This document shows, in pieces, positions 24,701 to 34,791 of a DNA stretch of 64,000 bases. Position numbers and translations under genes: made by a program. The notes below the pieces were generated by a model. It ran no database searches and had not been told where the DNA came from. It saw only the letters and a program-made list of their open reading frames with translations. The stretch is from NCBI GenBank assembly GCA_945910005.1, contig OX246741.1, forward strand, positions 44,228,170 to 44,292,169, read 5' to 3'. Each line of letters starts with the position of its first letter. The first letter of the stretch is position 1. The DNA comes from Isoperla grammatica (lineage: Eukaryota > Arthropoda > Insecta > Plecoptera > Perlodidae).

Positions 24701-27700
24701 ATAGGAAATTTATTCCTTCTTTTGTGCAGTCTTTAAACAACCCTTTCAAACATTCCCAATAAACCAAAAATACGTCGTGTTTGGCAGGTGTTTTCACTTT
24801 CCCATTGCTGGCAGTGGCGTGAACTCATATTCGGTCCCCCGCAGGAATTTAAGTTGTTTAGTTATATTTTGAGAACGCTACAGAATATTTAGAAGGTGAC
24901 ACAAATGAGGGAATTGACGTTTCGTGAGAACTAAAATCTGGATTTAGCAAAAATTAAAATATTGCGCTCATTACGGTTGACATTATGGAAGACAATTAAA
25001 TGAGATATTAATAATTAATTGAATTTATTTGAAATTTGAATTTGAAATCTTGCTAATCTAAACTTTAGTTCTTACGAAACTAAAATCCCTTATTCTTCAC
25101 TTATTTTTCATCACGCGTTATTAGTTAGAATCATATTTGGATGTGTAGAGCAAACATATTTTTAAATTGGAAATTAAAGGCTACAATACTATTACAGTTA
25201 TTATTGCAGAGGTGTATATGTTTCCCCTACATTGCCTTTCATGATGATACGTTTAAAAGTGAAATAATAGGGTATCACTCATGATGATTGCACCTCATAC
25301 CTAGGAATGGAAACAACTGCACTAACATTTCAATCACGGTTATATGTTCCTTGAACTAAGTTATGTTTTTAATTTTTCCTTGTAAATACTACTACTAAAT
25401 TAACATTTTATCTCAGGATACTATAACATGGTGTATTAAAGTGTAATACGTTATTTCTTCTATGCTATATTTGTCCTTGTATTCTCGGAATTATATATTG
25501 TAGGTTATATTTTATTAACTTTTGATGCTACAATAATATTTAATGTTTTAAACTTGTTCTTTCACAATTTTAATAAAACATCCCTCTACTACACGGTTAG
25601 TTCTGTACTACGTTTCAGTTCTCTAGTTTATATTATAATACCGGTACAAATTTCCACTTTCCTATGCTTACTGTCGCAATCTGTTAATTATTCTACAATA
25701 TTTAGCAAATGGCCTGCAGTCAAGTCTGTCAGACTTCACGTAATCCTCCAACATCATATATTAAATAGATGGTACGTATGTACCAACCAATGTATCAACC
25801 AAATTGTATCATTTAGAGGATAAAATGATCTAAAAACTGAAAAAAATCTGAATGGATGCCGCTAGGTGTAGGGGTCACTATGAATTCCAACCTTAAACTA
25901 AAACGAACACTTTATCTCGCACTCGCAAACACATGTACTGAGTTGTGTCAACTGCAGGACTGACAGTGACAGTAGGATACTACCTGCCACCTCGGAATGC
26001 GGCCGCGCTCGACCAGGGTAGCCCCGTGCCCACCTGTCACGAGACGCTTAGGGAACGCGCGAACACATGTACTGAGCTGTGTCAACTGCACGACAGACAG
26101 TGACAGTAGGATACTACCTGCCACCTCGGAATGCGGCCGCGCTCGGCCAGGGTAGCCCCGTGCCCACCTGTCACGAGACGCTTAGGGAACGCGCGAACAC
26201 ATGTACTGAGCTGTGTCAACTGCACGACAGACAGTGACAGTAGGATACTACCTGCCACCTCGGAATGCGGCCGCGCTCGGCCAGGGTAGCCCCGTGCCCA
26301 CCTGTCACGAGACGCTTAGGGAACGCGCGAACACATGTACTGAGCTGTGTCAACTGCAGGACTGACAGTGACAGTAGGATACTACTGCCACCTCGGAATG
26401 CGGCCGCACTCGGCCGGGGTAGCCACGTGCCCACCTGTCACGTGACGCTTAGGGAACGCGCGAACACATGTACTGAGTTGTGTCAACTGCACGACAGACA
26501 GTGACAGTAGGATACTACCTGCCACCTCGGAATGCGGCCGCGCTCGACCGGGGTAGCCACGTACCCACTTGTCACGTGACGCTTAGGGAACGCGGGAACA
26601 CATGTACTGAGCTGTGTCAACTGCAGGACTGACAGTGACAGTAGGATACTACCTGCCACCTCGGAATGCGGCCGCGCTCGGCCGGGGTAGCCACGTGGCC
26701 ACCTGTCACGAGACGCTTAGGGAACGCGCGAACACATGTACTGAGTTGTGTCAACTGCACGACAGACAGTGACAGTAGGATACTACCTGCCACCTCGGAA
26801 TGCGGCCGCGCTCGACCGGGGTAGCCACGTACCCACTTGTCACGTGACGCTTAGGGAACGCGGGAACACATGTACTGAGCTGTGTCAACTGCACGACAGA
26901 CAGTAGGATACTACCTGCCACCTCGGAATGCGGCCGCGCTCGGCCGGGGTAGCCACGTGCCCACCTGTCACGAGACGCTTAGGGAACGCGCGAACACATG
27001 TACTGAGCTGTGTCAACTGCAGGACAGACAGAAGGATACTACCTGCCACCTCGGAATGCGGCCGCGCTCGGCCGGGGTAGCCACGTGCCCACCTGTCACG
27101 AGACGCTTAGGGAACGCGCGAACACATGTACTGAGTTGTGTCAACTGCAGGACAGACAGTGACAGAAGGATACTACCTGCCACCTCGGAATGCGGCCGCG
27201 CTCGGCCAGGGTAGCCACGTGCCCACCTGTCACGTGACGCTTAGGGAACGCGCGAACACATGTACTGAGTTGTGTCAACTGCAGGACAGACAGTGACAGA
27301 AGGATACTACCTGCCACCTCGGAATGCGGCCGCACTCGGCCGGGGTAGCCACGTGCCCACCTGTCACGTGACGCTTAGGGAACGCGCGAACACATGTACT
27401 GAGCTGTGTCAACTGCACGACAGACAGTGACAGTAGGATACTACCGTAGGGGTCGACTATGAACCCTCGCAAACACATGTACTGAGTTGTGTCAACTGCA
27501 GGACTGACAGTGACAGTAGGATACTACCTGCCACCTCGGAATGCGGCCGCGCTCGACCAGGGTAGCCCCGTGCCCACCTGTCACGAGACGCTTAGGGAAC
27601 GCGCGAACACATGTACTGAGCTGTGTCAACTGCACGACAGACAGTGACAGTAGGATACTACCGTAGGGGTCGACTATGAACCCTCGCAAACACATGTACT

Positions 27701-30700
27701 GAGTTGTGTCAACTGCACGACAGACAGTGACAGAAGGATACTACCTGCCACCTCGGAATGCGGCCGCGCTCGACCAGGGTAGCCCCGTGCCCACCTGTCA
27801 CGAGACGCTTAGGGAACGCGCGAACACATGTACTGAGCTGTGTCAACTGCACGACAGACAGTGACAGTAGGATACTACCTGCCACCTCGGAATGCGGCCG
27901 CGCTCGACCGGGGTAGCCACGTGCCCACCTGTCACGAGACGCTTAGGGAACGCGCGAACACATGTACTGAGCTGTGTCAACTGCAGGACAGACAGTGACA
28001 GTAGGATACTACCTGCCATCTCGGAATGCGGCCGCGCTCGGCCGGGGTAGCCCCGTGCCCACCTGTCACGAGACGCTTAGGGAACGCGCGAACACATGTA
28101 CTGAGCTGTGTCAACTGCAGGACTGACAGTGACAGTAGGATACTACCGTACGGGTCGACTATGAACCCTCGCGAACACATGTACTGAGCTGTGTCAACTG
28201 CAGGACTGACAGTGACAGTAGGATACTACCGTAGGGGTCGACTATGAACCCTCGCAAACACATGTACTGAGTTGTGTCAACTGCACGACTGACAGTGACA
28301 GTAGGATACTACCGTAGGGGTCGACTATGAACCCTCGCAAACACATGTACTGAGTTGTGTCAACTGCACGACTGACAGTGACAGTAGGATACTACCGTAG
28401 GGGTCGACTATGAACCCTCGCAAACACATGTACTGAGTTGGGTCAACTGCAGGACTGACAGTGACAGTAGGATACTACCGTAGGGGTCGACTATGAACCC
28501 TCGCGAACACATGTACTGAGCTGTGTCAACTGCAGGACTGACAGTGACAGTAGGATACTACCTGCCACCTCGGAATGCGGCCGCGCTCGACCAGGGTAGC
28601 CCCGTGCCCACCTGTCACGAGACGCTTAGGGAACGCGCGAACACATGTACTGAGCTGTGTCAACTGCACGACAGACAGTGACAGTAGGATACTACCGTAG
28701 GGGTCGACTATGAACCCTCGCGAACACATGTACTGAGCTGTGTCAACTGCAGGACTGACAGTGACAGTAGGATACTACCGTAGGGGTCGACTATGAACCC
28801 TCGCGAACACATGTACTGAGCTGTGTCAACTGCAGGACTGACAGTGACAGTAGGATACTACCGTAGGGGTCGACTATGAACCCTCGCAAACACATGTACT
28901 GAGTTGTGTCAACTGCACGACTGACAGTGACAGTAGGATACTACCGTAGGGGTCGACTATGAACCCTCGCAAACACATGTACTGAGTTGTGTCAACTGCA
29001 CGACTGACAGTGACAGTAGGATACTACCGTAGGGGTCGACTATGAACCCTCGCAAACACATGTACTGAGTTGGGTCAACTGCAGGACTGACAGTGACAGT
29101 AGGATACTACCGTAGGGGTCGACTATGAACCCTCGCAAACACATGTACTGAGTTGTGTCAACTGCACGACTGACAGTGACAGTAGGATACTACCGTAGGG
29201 GTCGACTATGAACCCTCGCAAACACATGTACTGAGTTGTGTCAACTGCAGGACTGACAGTGACAGTAGGATACTACCTGCCACCTCGGAATGCGGCCGCG
29301 CTCGGCCGGGGTAGCCACGTGCCCACCTGTCACGAGACGCTTAGGGAACGCGCGAACACATGTACTGAGTTGTGTCAACTGCACGACAGACAGTGACAGT
29401 AGGATACTACTGCCACCTCGGAATGCGGCCGCACTCGGCCGGGGTAGCCACGTGCCCACCTGTCACGTGACGCTTAGGGAACGCGCGAACACATGTACTG
29501 AGTTGTGTCAACTGCACGACAGACAGTGACAGTAGGATACTACTGCCACCTCGGAATGCGGCCGCGCTCGGCCGGGGTAGCCCCGTGCCCACCTGTCACG
29601 TGACGCTTAGGGAACGCGCGAACATCTTCAGTACCAGTGGGCCAATTACGCAAGAGTTCTTTTTATGATCATAATATCGATAAATCTATCAGTTAAAAAG
29701 ATGTTGTTCTAAGAGTTTACTGGGCCTTTAACGCTAATCATATACCGACCTTTACTCTGTTTCTAGGTAGTGTCAATGAGAAAACAGTTGTGATCCTGGC
29801 AAACGCAGTGTTCTTTAAGGGAACCTGGAAAACGAAGTTTAGTGTTTCGAATACTTATGCACAACCCTTCTATGTCAGCGCTGATCGCACCGTTAACGTC
29901 CTCATGATGCATCTGGGAGTCGAAACGAAATTTGGATACAAGAAATCTGAGGTTTTAAAGGCAGAAGTTTTAGAGATACCATATGACGTAAGTATCTTCA
30001 TTATGGGATTGAAATGACTTATTATCACTTACTGTGGAACTATGGCCAAGGAAAACGTGTTGCTTGCTATTTTGTATTGCTGAACGCTTTTCTTATTTTC
30101 AGGACAATAAGATGAGCCTGGTAATTATTCTTCCTTTTAAGAGAGATGGCTTGAAGGATGTTGAGGCGCGGTTGGCAATGCTGAGTTTAAGTAACTTCAC
30201 CTCTTCCATCCCAGAGATAGACGGCCTACTTTACGTGTCACTTCCACGTTTCAAACTGGAACAAACAATTGATAACATGAAAAATGCACTGTCACAGGTA
30301 AACACTCCAACATTTCGAACTGGAACAATTGATTGGTGACATGAAAGATCCACTGTCACAGGTAAACACTCCAACATTTCGAACTGGAATAATTGATTGG
30401 TTACATGAAAGATCGACTGTCACAGGTAAACACTCCAACATTTCGAACTGGAATAATTGATTGGTTACATGAAAGATCCACTGTCACAGGTAAACACTCC
30501 AACATTTTGAACTGGAATAATTGATTGGTTACATGAAAAATGCACTGTCACAGGTAAACACTCCAACATTTCGAACTGGAACAATTGATTGGTGACATGA
30601 AAGATCCACTGTCACAGGTAAACACTCCAACATTTCGAACTGGAATAATTGATTGGTTACATGAAAGATCGACTGTCACAGGTAAACACTCCAACATTTT

Positions 30701-33700
30701 GAACTGGAATAATTGATTGGTTACATGAAAAATGCACTGTCACAGGTAAACACTCTAACATTTTGAACTGGAACAATTGATTGGTGACATGAAAGATCCA
30801 CTGTCACAGGTAACCCGTTCCCCCCCCCCCCCCCCCCCCCCCCCCCACCCCATCCGCCAACTTACAAATAGAACAATATCAAACACTTTCCATGGGAGGA
30901 ACGCAGACGCGTTACAACTTTGTTTTAAGTGATGGGGGGGGGGGGGGGGGGGGGAGTCAATTATACAGACAAAAGTTTCACAAAATTGTGTTATAGGTAA
31001 ACCGTTGTAGAATCATTTGTCGTATGCTATTTAGTATTTACTGTAGTCAATTAGTTCGTCCACTTTTCCCGCAGGATCCGGTTTCGCTCAAGTGTACAGT
31101 AACTGTTGTCCCAACGAAAGCATTCTGATGCTTACGACACAGCCGAGTCCAAGGTGACAACTGGATTTTCTACTTCCCTAATTCCTACCATCTAATCTAA
31201 ACATGTCTTTTGCAGATTAATTATGTTATACTGTAATTGCCGATATTTTCCAAGATGGCACAAAGCGGATTTTGGAGGACCCGAAGTATGTTATATAAAA
31301 TGTATATAAGTAAGCGGCCCTGAAAAAATCAGCTTTCTCCTTATTTTTTTCGGGTTAAAATCAAGAATCACTCCGTTATATTAGTATTTCGTGATGTTGC
31401 TTAATTAATTTGAAAATATGCCCTTAAAAAACAAACTGTTCATATTGTAACAGCTGTATGTGTTTTGATCCTGTCACATTTGCATCTAGCCAACAGGCAC
31501 CCACTGCCTTTAGCAAGCAAGTGCAGTCTTCTTTTTCAATGGATGGCAGGGTCACGGCACAAGCTGCCTTGGATTTTGTTTTGTTCTTTCTTTTCCTTGA
31601 AAGCAAAGGTCTATGTCAATATAAACTATAAAGCGACTTAACGAAGGCATGCTCAACCCTCTCAACGATCCAATCATAATTGATAAATTGATATTTGGGC
31701 TTTAGAACACATTTTTTGCAACGTGGCTCATCGAGACAATGAGTGAGTGAAATATGAAGATGATGAATGAAGATGGGTATCAAGATAAAAAGGGCCAGTG
31801 GGAGGGCGGGGAGGAAAGAGAAAAAGGGAGGAATAGGGAGTGGGGAGGATGTGGACTGCATTTCGTCTGACTTCTCCTCCTCGACCTGTCCGGCTAGGGA
31901 TGCCCTACCAGAAGCATACGCTTCCGCCGGCATAGCTCTCGGGATCAACAAAGCACGCAAACCTGCCCACCACGATAAGGTATAGCAGTCCCTGGGCAGG
32001 ACGATCCAATCGTAAGAAACCTTGTAAAACGCCCTGAATTTGAAAGAGTCACATTTAATCACGAAATAGTGTAAAACGTCAAAAGTACAATTAAACGAAT
32101 TTTTGGTGTTTTATACATTTGTGATTTTGCACTTTTGAGGTTTTGATACAGTGCATTTCGATAAGGTTGAAGAAAATTGATGCAATGTTTTTCTTAGCAT
32201 GTCTATTAACGTTTGGTCTGTCGTTAAAGTGTTTATTGGTTGGTCTTGCCTTTATTGTTGGTCCTGATCGTGTGAAGTAGAGTGAACGCACCTGCGTGCA
32301 TTGCATCAAACCATGTAGCGCCGGTTGGGTTGGTTAAGTCACATTTTCAGTTGATCGATCGTGAAATAATCTACTTCGTGTCCAATATCGATCATGCCAG
32401 ACAACATTCGGTTATTTTTTTGTATTTGTACCTTGTAGCTAGACTTATCAGTACCTATCAGTACCTATTAGTAACTTGACCACTCCTAATTATATTTCAG
32501 ATGGGAATGCGGCAGATGTTTCAAAGCTCCGCCGACTTCTCGGGTCTGACGAACGGACCCATGTACGTGTCCAAGGTCGTACACAAAGCGTTCATAGAAG
32601 TCAACGAGAAAGGAACCGAGGCTGCCGCGGCAACTGGTGAGTGGTCACACAATGACGTCATGCCCTATCACACCGTGTCACACCACGTGTGTGATATACT
32701 TCGGGAGTGCCGCCGCTGCTGGTGAGTGGTCACACAATGACGTCATACCCTATCACACCGTGTCACAACACGTGTGCGATATACTTCGGGAGTGCCGCCG
32801 CTGCTGGTGAGTGGTCACACAATGACGTCATACCCTATCACACCGTGTCACACCACGTGTGCGATATACTTCGGGAGTGCCGCCGCTGCTGGTGAGTGGT
32901 CACACAATGACGTCATGCCCTATCACACCGTGTCACACCACGTGTGCGATATACTTCGGGAGTGTCGCCGCTGCTGGTGAGTGGTCACACAATGACGTCA
33001 TGCCCTATCACACCGTGTCACACCACGTGTGCGATATACTTCGGGAGTGCCGCCGCTGCTGGTGAGTGGTCACACAATGACGTCATACCCTATCACACCG
33101 TGTCACACCACGTGTGCGATATACTTCGGGAGTGCCGCCGCTGCTGGTGAGTGGTCACACAATGACGTCATACCCTATATCACACCGTGTCACATTTAGT
33201 TACGCATCAAATATCGGAAAATATTTTCGTTATGGCATTTGCAGCTGTTCTAGCTTGAGTGAACGTGGGTTCGGGTAGCCAAGATGTCGGCCTTGCCCTG
33301 ATGAAAGAACAGAGGGTAAGTGGGGAACAGTCTTCTCCGTATCTCTAGGCGTAGGCGTACGGCCGTGACGGCTGGCTGCATATGACCATCCAACAAGCCA
33401 CACGCAACAAGTATTTGAAATATTCTCTTAAATATTGTAAATATATTTCTATAGCTTATTAGTTTCCTTTCATGCGCTAGAGAACAGTAATTAACTTGTC
33501 GAAGAAATCACTTGTTAATACATACTATTTTATGACGGATTATTTTGTCTAATAACATGATAACTGATCGTAAAACGACTTTGCCTTTAGCCGTGGAGTC
33601 AGAATATGAATCCGACTCTGATGAAGACGGAATCACATTTGAAGCGAATCATCCGTTTATTTTCTTCTTGGTGAGCACGGAGGCAAAACCCAAGAGTCAC

Positions 33701-33748
33701 TCCAAAGTGCGAAATATCTTGTTCATGGGACGATACGCCAAGCCATAG
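12604..33748 (+). CDS. Secreted inhibitory-type serpin, seven exons
   Basis: Exons 12604-12747, 19424-19603, 23298-23511, 29767-29987, 30103-30297, 32501-32636 and 33591-33748 join in phase to about 415 codons, the normal serpin length. Residues 1-27 form a signal peptide (hydrophobic [15 protein letters not shown], predicted cut after VNA). The core shows '[15 protein letters not shown]', 'NANKIF'-type helix F ('[10 protein letters not shown]'), '[12 protein letters not shown]', 'VLMMH', '[11 protein letters not shown]' and '[20 protein letters not shown]'. The last is a textbook P17-P8 hinge, which implies a protease inhibitor that traps its target covalently. The protein ends '[11 protein letters not shown]' with no ER-retention signal. 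The reactive loop is strongly acidic. All donors and acceptors are GT-AG. I start at the first ATG of the ATGATG pair. Introns 1, 5 and 6 begin within tandem arrays of exon tails. A second, identical last exon lies at 38883-39040. Confidence 0.92.
12617..14087 (+). repeat. Exon 1 tandem array: 11 exon-tail/splice-donor copies
   Basis: Donors CAG|GTAAGA occur at 12748, 12880, 13012, 13144, 13276, 13408, 13540, 13671, 13806, 13941 and 14076. The first seven spacings are exactly 132 bp; the next is 131; the last three are 135. Each unit is the exon 1 coding sequence from AGATGTCTG onward plus GTA of the intron. The frame stays open over the first seven units (to the stop at 13602), and unit 8 shifts it by one base. 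After the last unit the true intron reads GTAAGAAGTCTGGGG. Confidence 0.95.
14088..15276. other. Serpin intron 1, nothing recognised
   Basis: AT-rich intron sequence. Short open frames near 14855-15100 carry no domain. Confidence 0.4.
15969..16664. mobile_element. Nonautonomous hAT element nested in BEL/Pao
   Basis: The terminal repeats are CAGTGGCGTGCGGTGAGG and the complement CCTCACCGCACGCCACTG. The flanking 8-mers are CAGGATCA (15961-15968) and CAGGATCC (16665-16672), an 8-bp duplication with one later change. The BEL reading resumes directly after it. No transposase is seen in the 696 bases. Confidence 0.88.
16857..17770. mobile_element. Unidentified insertion in BEL/Pao
   Basis: BEL pol is recognisable up to 'HHSTLPYD' near 16855 and again from about 17775, and in the family these regions are close together. 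The roughly 900 bases between are therefore probably an insertion. They show no terminal repeats or domains that I can identify, so the boundaries are approximate. Confidence 0.4.
18836..19082. other. Serpin intron 1, low-complexity pyrimidine stretches
   Basis: C-rich tracts and AT-rich DNA. Nothing coding. Confidence 0.3.
19083..19252. repeat. 84-bp tandem duplication
   Basis: CGCACCCTTGTGTGCAGC starts at 19083 and again at 19167. The two copies differ at a few positions. The block is 170 bases upstream of serpin exon 2. Confidence 0.85.
19424..19603 (+). CDS. Serpin exon 2: helices A-C
   Basis: Sixty codons between TTCGCAG and GTATGT, both phase 0. It carries '[20 protein letters not shown]' and '[11 protein letters not shown]', the conserved B-strand/helix B and helix C blocks of serpins. 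Confidence 0.92.
19604..20139. other. Serpin intron 2, nothing recognised
   Basis: AT-rich, with a short TATATA run near 19940. Confidence 0.35.
20140..21170. repeat. About 320-bp tandem repeat interrupted by an insertion
   Basis: GGGCACCCCTGG (or GGACACCCC) boxes recur at about 20186, 20495 and 21120. GGGACATrrCCCCAAAATC followed by AAAATTTTGATTTCC recurs at 20309 and 20943. The unit is thus about 320 bases. The second unit is split by foreign DNA at about 20535-20850, which starts near CCGTCGAGGCCCGGGG, contains a C-run, and is bordered on both sides by AAGTGGCCA. Confidence 0.75.
21171..23297. other. Serpin intron 2, mostly unrecognised
   Basis: A G-run is at 21231. The stretch at 22850-23080 reads open in pieces on + but matches no family I recognise. 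I call no gene here. It ends in the acceptor TTTTTCAG of exon 3. Confidence 0.35.
23298..23511 (+). CDS. Serpin exon 3: helices E and F region
   Basis: It encodes '[19 protein letters not shown]', '[20 protein letters not shown]' and '[17 protein letters not shown]', the helix D/E, strand 1A and helix F segments. It ends after one base of a Gly codon (phase 1) at G|GTGACT, and exon 4 supplies the other two bases. Confidence 0.92.
23512..24490. other. Serpin intron 3, 5' part, nothing recognised
   Basis: AT-rich with a short CTCGCTA triplication near 24150. No coding signal. Confidence 0.35.
24491..24627. mobile_element. Hairpin MITE, copy 2 (both ends present)
   Basis: The left end TGAATTCATAGTCGGCCCCT is complementary to the right end AGGGGCCGACTATGAATTCC. 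Inner arms CACCCATTGTT and AACAATGGGC also pair. The interior is about 90% the same as the MITE at 5902-6064. 137 bases, non-coding. Confidence 0.87.
24628..25857. other. Serpin intron 3, AT-rich, nothing recognised
   Basis: No coding or structural signal. CAGTGGCGTGAACTC at 24812 resembles a hAT end but has no partner. Confidence 0.35.
25858..25893 (+). mobile_element. MITE right-end remnant at the array border
   Basis: CTAGGTGTAGGGGTCACTAT followed by GAATTCCAAC is the right terminus of the MITE family seen at 6034 and 24600. A variant of the same word (GTAGGGGTCGACTATGAACC) is built into the short units of the adjacent array. Confidence 0.7.
25925..29623. repeat. Two-unit satellite array in serpin intron 3 (134 bp and 83 bp)
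   Basis: Long units of 134 bp (start ACATGTACTGAG at 25931, 26065, 26199 and on) are CpG-rich. They carry a NotI site GCGGCCGC and CCCACCTGTCACGTGACGC or its CACGAG variant. Short units of 83 bp (for example 28177 to 28260) share the first half but replace the rest with CGTAGGGGTCGACTATGAAC. Long units dominate the ends, and short units the middle (about 28130-29230). Minus-strand ORFs of 60-72 codons here are repeat by-products. Confidence 0.93.
29767..29987 (+). CDS. Serpin exon 4: breach and strand 2B/3B region
   Basis: It encodes '[14 protein letters not shown]', '[16 protein letters not shown]' and '[10 protein letters not shown]'. It starts with the last two bases of a Gly codon and ends in phase 0 at GAC|GTAAGT, the strongest donor of the gene. 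Confidence 0.93.
30103..30297 (+). CDS. Serpin exon 5
   Basis: It encodes '[20 protein letters not shown]' and '[20 protein letters not shown]', strands and helices of the serpin C-terminal half. It is separated from exon 4 by only 115 bases. It ends at CACAG|GTAAAC, which is the first donor of the 64-bp array. Confidence 0.93.
30249..30815 (+). repeat. Exon 5 tail tandem array: 9 donor copies, 64-bp period
   Basis: Donors CACAG|GTAAAC fall at 30298, 30362, 30426, 30490, 30554, 30618, 30682 and 30746, all exactly 64 apart. A ninth (GTAACC) is at 30810. Each unit is about 49 bases of exon 5 tail (from TTTCGAACTGGAA) plus 15 bases of intron start. Reading on past the first donor meets TGA at 30337-30339, so distal donors would truncate the protein. 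Confidence 0.95.
30816..30955. repeat. Paired C and G homopolymers
   Basis: A C-run of about 26 bases at 30820 is followed 90 bases later by a G-run of about 18 at 30936. They could pair or form quadruplex structures, and run lengths are likely unreliable. Confidence 0.7.
30956..32500. other. Serpin intron 5, remainder
   Basis: No coding or element signal that I recognise. The minus-strand open frame at 31616-32062 has no domain. It ends in the acceptor TATATTTCAG. Confidence 0.35.
32501..32636 (+). CDS. Serpin exon 6: strand 5A and reactive-loop hinge
   Basis: It encodes '[20 protein letters not shown]' and '[20 protein letters not shown]'. The hinge GTEAAAAT (P15-P8) is the inhibitory consensus with small residues that allow loop insertion. 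It ends in phase 1 at ACTG|GTGAGT, the first donor of the 85-bp array. Confidence 0.95.
32621..33196 (+). repeat. Exon 6 tail tandem array A: 7 donor copies, 85-bp period
   Basis: Donors G|GTGAGT fall at 32637, 32722, 32807, 32892, 32977, 33062 and 33147. Each unit has GCCGCCGCTGCTG (like the exon end GCCGCGGCAACTG), the donor, then a perfect CRE TGACGTCA and a CCACGTGTG E-box. Only the first donor keeps the serpin frame: 85 is not a multiple of three and the frame stops at 32723-32725. Confidence 0.95.
33591..33748 (+). CDS. Serpin exon 7: reactive centre loop and C-terminus
   Basis: After the acceptor TTGCCTTTAG, two bases complete an Ala codon. The exon then encodes the acidic loop '[20 protein letters not shown]', strand '[11 protein letters not shown]' and the end '[11 protein letters not shown]' before TAG. 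Counting from the hinge, canonical P1-P1' is Glu-Ser, and a Tyr-Glu-Ser-Asp/Ser site lies two residues later. Loop length is within one residue of antithrombin's, as I align them. Confidence 0.93.
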
Positions 33749-33865
33749 AAGAGTTGAGTGAGTCATTATAGTTAACGCTACCACAACTGCAATTTTCGTT
33801 TTAGTAGATAGTCATGAGAAAAGCATTGTAAAAACCAAATCACGATTTAACCAATAATGCACCTC

Positions 33866-33871
33866 AATAAA
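33866..33871 (+). terminator. Polyadenylation signal AATAAA, serpin
   Basis: AATAAA lies 118 bases after the serpin stop codon. The equivalent signal after the second last exon is at 39165. Confidence 0.6.
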
Positions 33872-34345
33872 CTTTCTTGCAACAAATACATGCACGCCTA
33901 TTACATTATGCCTACGTTATTCCAGAAGGCCCATGATAGTGGTATGTGTAATATACATGAGTCATGACTGTCTGGTAAAAACTGGGCCCTATTTTCCAAC
34001 CAGGACTCATGCTTACCAAATAAGAAAATGTAACGTATTATCACATACTGCCGTAGAGCAATAACTTGTCTACATGTTTTAAATAATTGCACTGACTGAA
34101 TTACACCGTTTAGAACATTTAATCGTTGAACATGTAAGGATAAGCCTTACAATGCATGTATCTAGCGAACCTAAGTGGGCGTTGACTGGTTCTCTCGCGT
34201 CTCCCGTTCCTAAATTACTAGATTTTTTATAAGCGTCACCGCTGTACCAGAGAACGTACAAGTAGCACAAGCACATTCGAAGAAACTGTGAAATTTACTG
34301 TTTATAATGATTAGTATAATAAACTTTTATTAATCTCAAATATCT

Positions 34346-34350
34346 AGGGG

Positions 34351-34381
<31 letters not shown>

Positions 34382-34791
34382 ATTCACATAAGAGTCTACC
34401 CACTCAGTAACTAAACTGTTTGCAGTGGGGGAATTTTTATTTAAAGCGACTAAACCAGCCCTGTAGGCTTCGAAAACCATCGACGAGTGAGCAATAACCA
34501 ATTAAAGATCGATATTTATTTCAAATAGGAAACATATCAATCAGTGATTGGACAGTGCGAACACCTGCGGACAAATGCCAGAATCAACAAGGCCGGTTCA
34601 GAACAACTTAAAATTTATTGAGTGCTTCGTTGCAAGGACGGCTCCAAAGTCACCGTTTACTTATTCCTAAGCCAAAAAGAAATGGAATTGAATCCATATT
34701 AGAAGTTTAAAAACTTCTGCCTGAAGCGGGATTTGAACCCAGGACCTTCTGCATTGGAAGCAGGGATGCTAACCACTGGACCAACGAGCCA
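34346..34791 (-). mobile_element. tRNA-derived SINE, copy 2 (complete head)
   Basis: On the minus strand the head reads like a Gly tRNA: GGTCCAGTGGTTAGCAT (A box), anticodon loop CTTCCAA (TCC) and GGTTCAAATCCC (B box). The stems are imperfect, so it is not a working tRNA. A body of about 330 bases and a (TTTA)n tail follow. Confidence 0.85.

Noticed and set aside
26216..29592. Minus-strand frames of 60-72 codons with Cys/Ser-rich ends
   Set aside because: By-products of the 134/83-bp satellite. They have no conserved start and no family.
25925..29623. CRISPR-like repeat array
   Set aside because: Units are contiguous tandem copies without unique spacers, and the genome is eukaryotic.
31616..32062. 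148-codon minus-strand frame inside serpin intron 5
   Set aside because: No recognisable domain, composition like the surroundings, and no splice or promoter support.
34719..34791. Functional tRNA-Gly (TCC), minus strand
   Set aside because: The A and B boxes and anticodon are recognisable, but the stems mispair and a SINE body follows. Other copies have the same structure.
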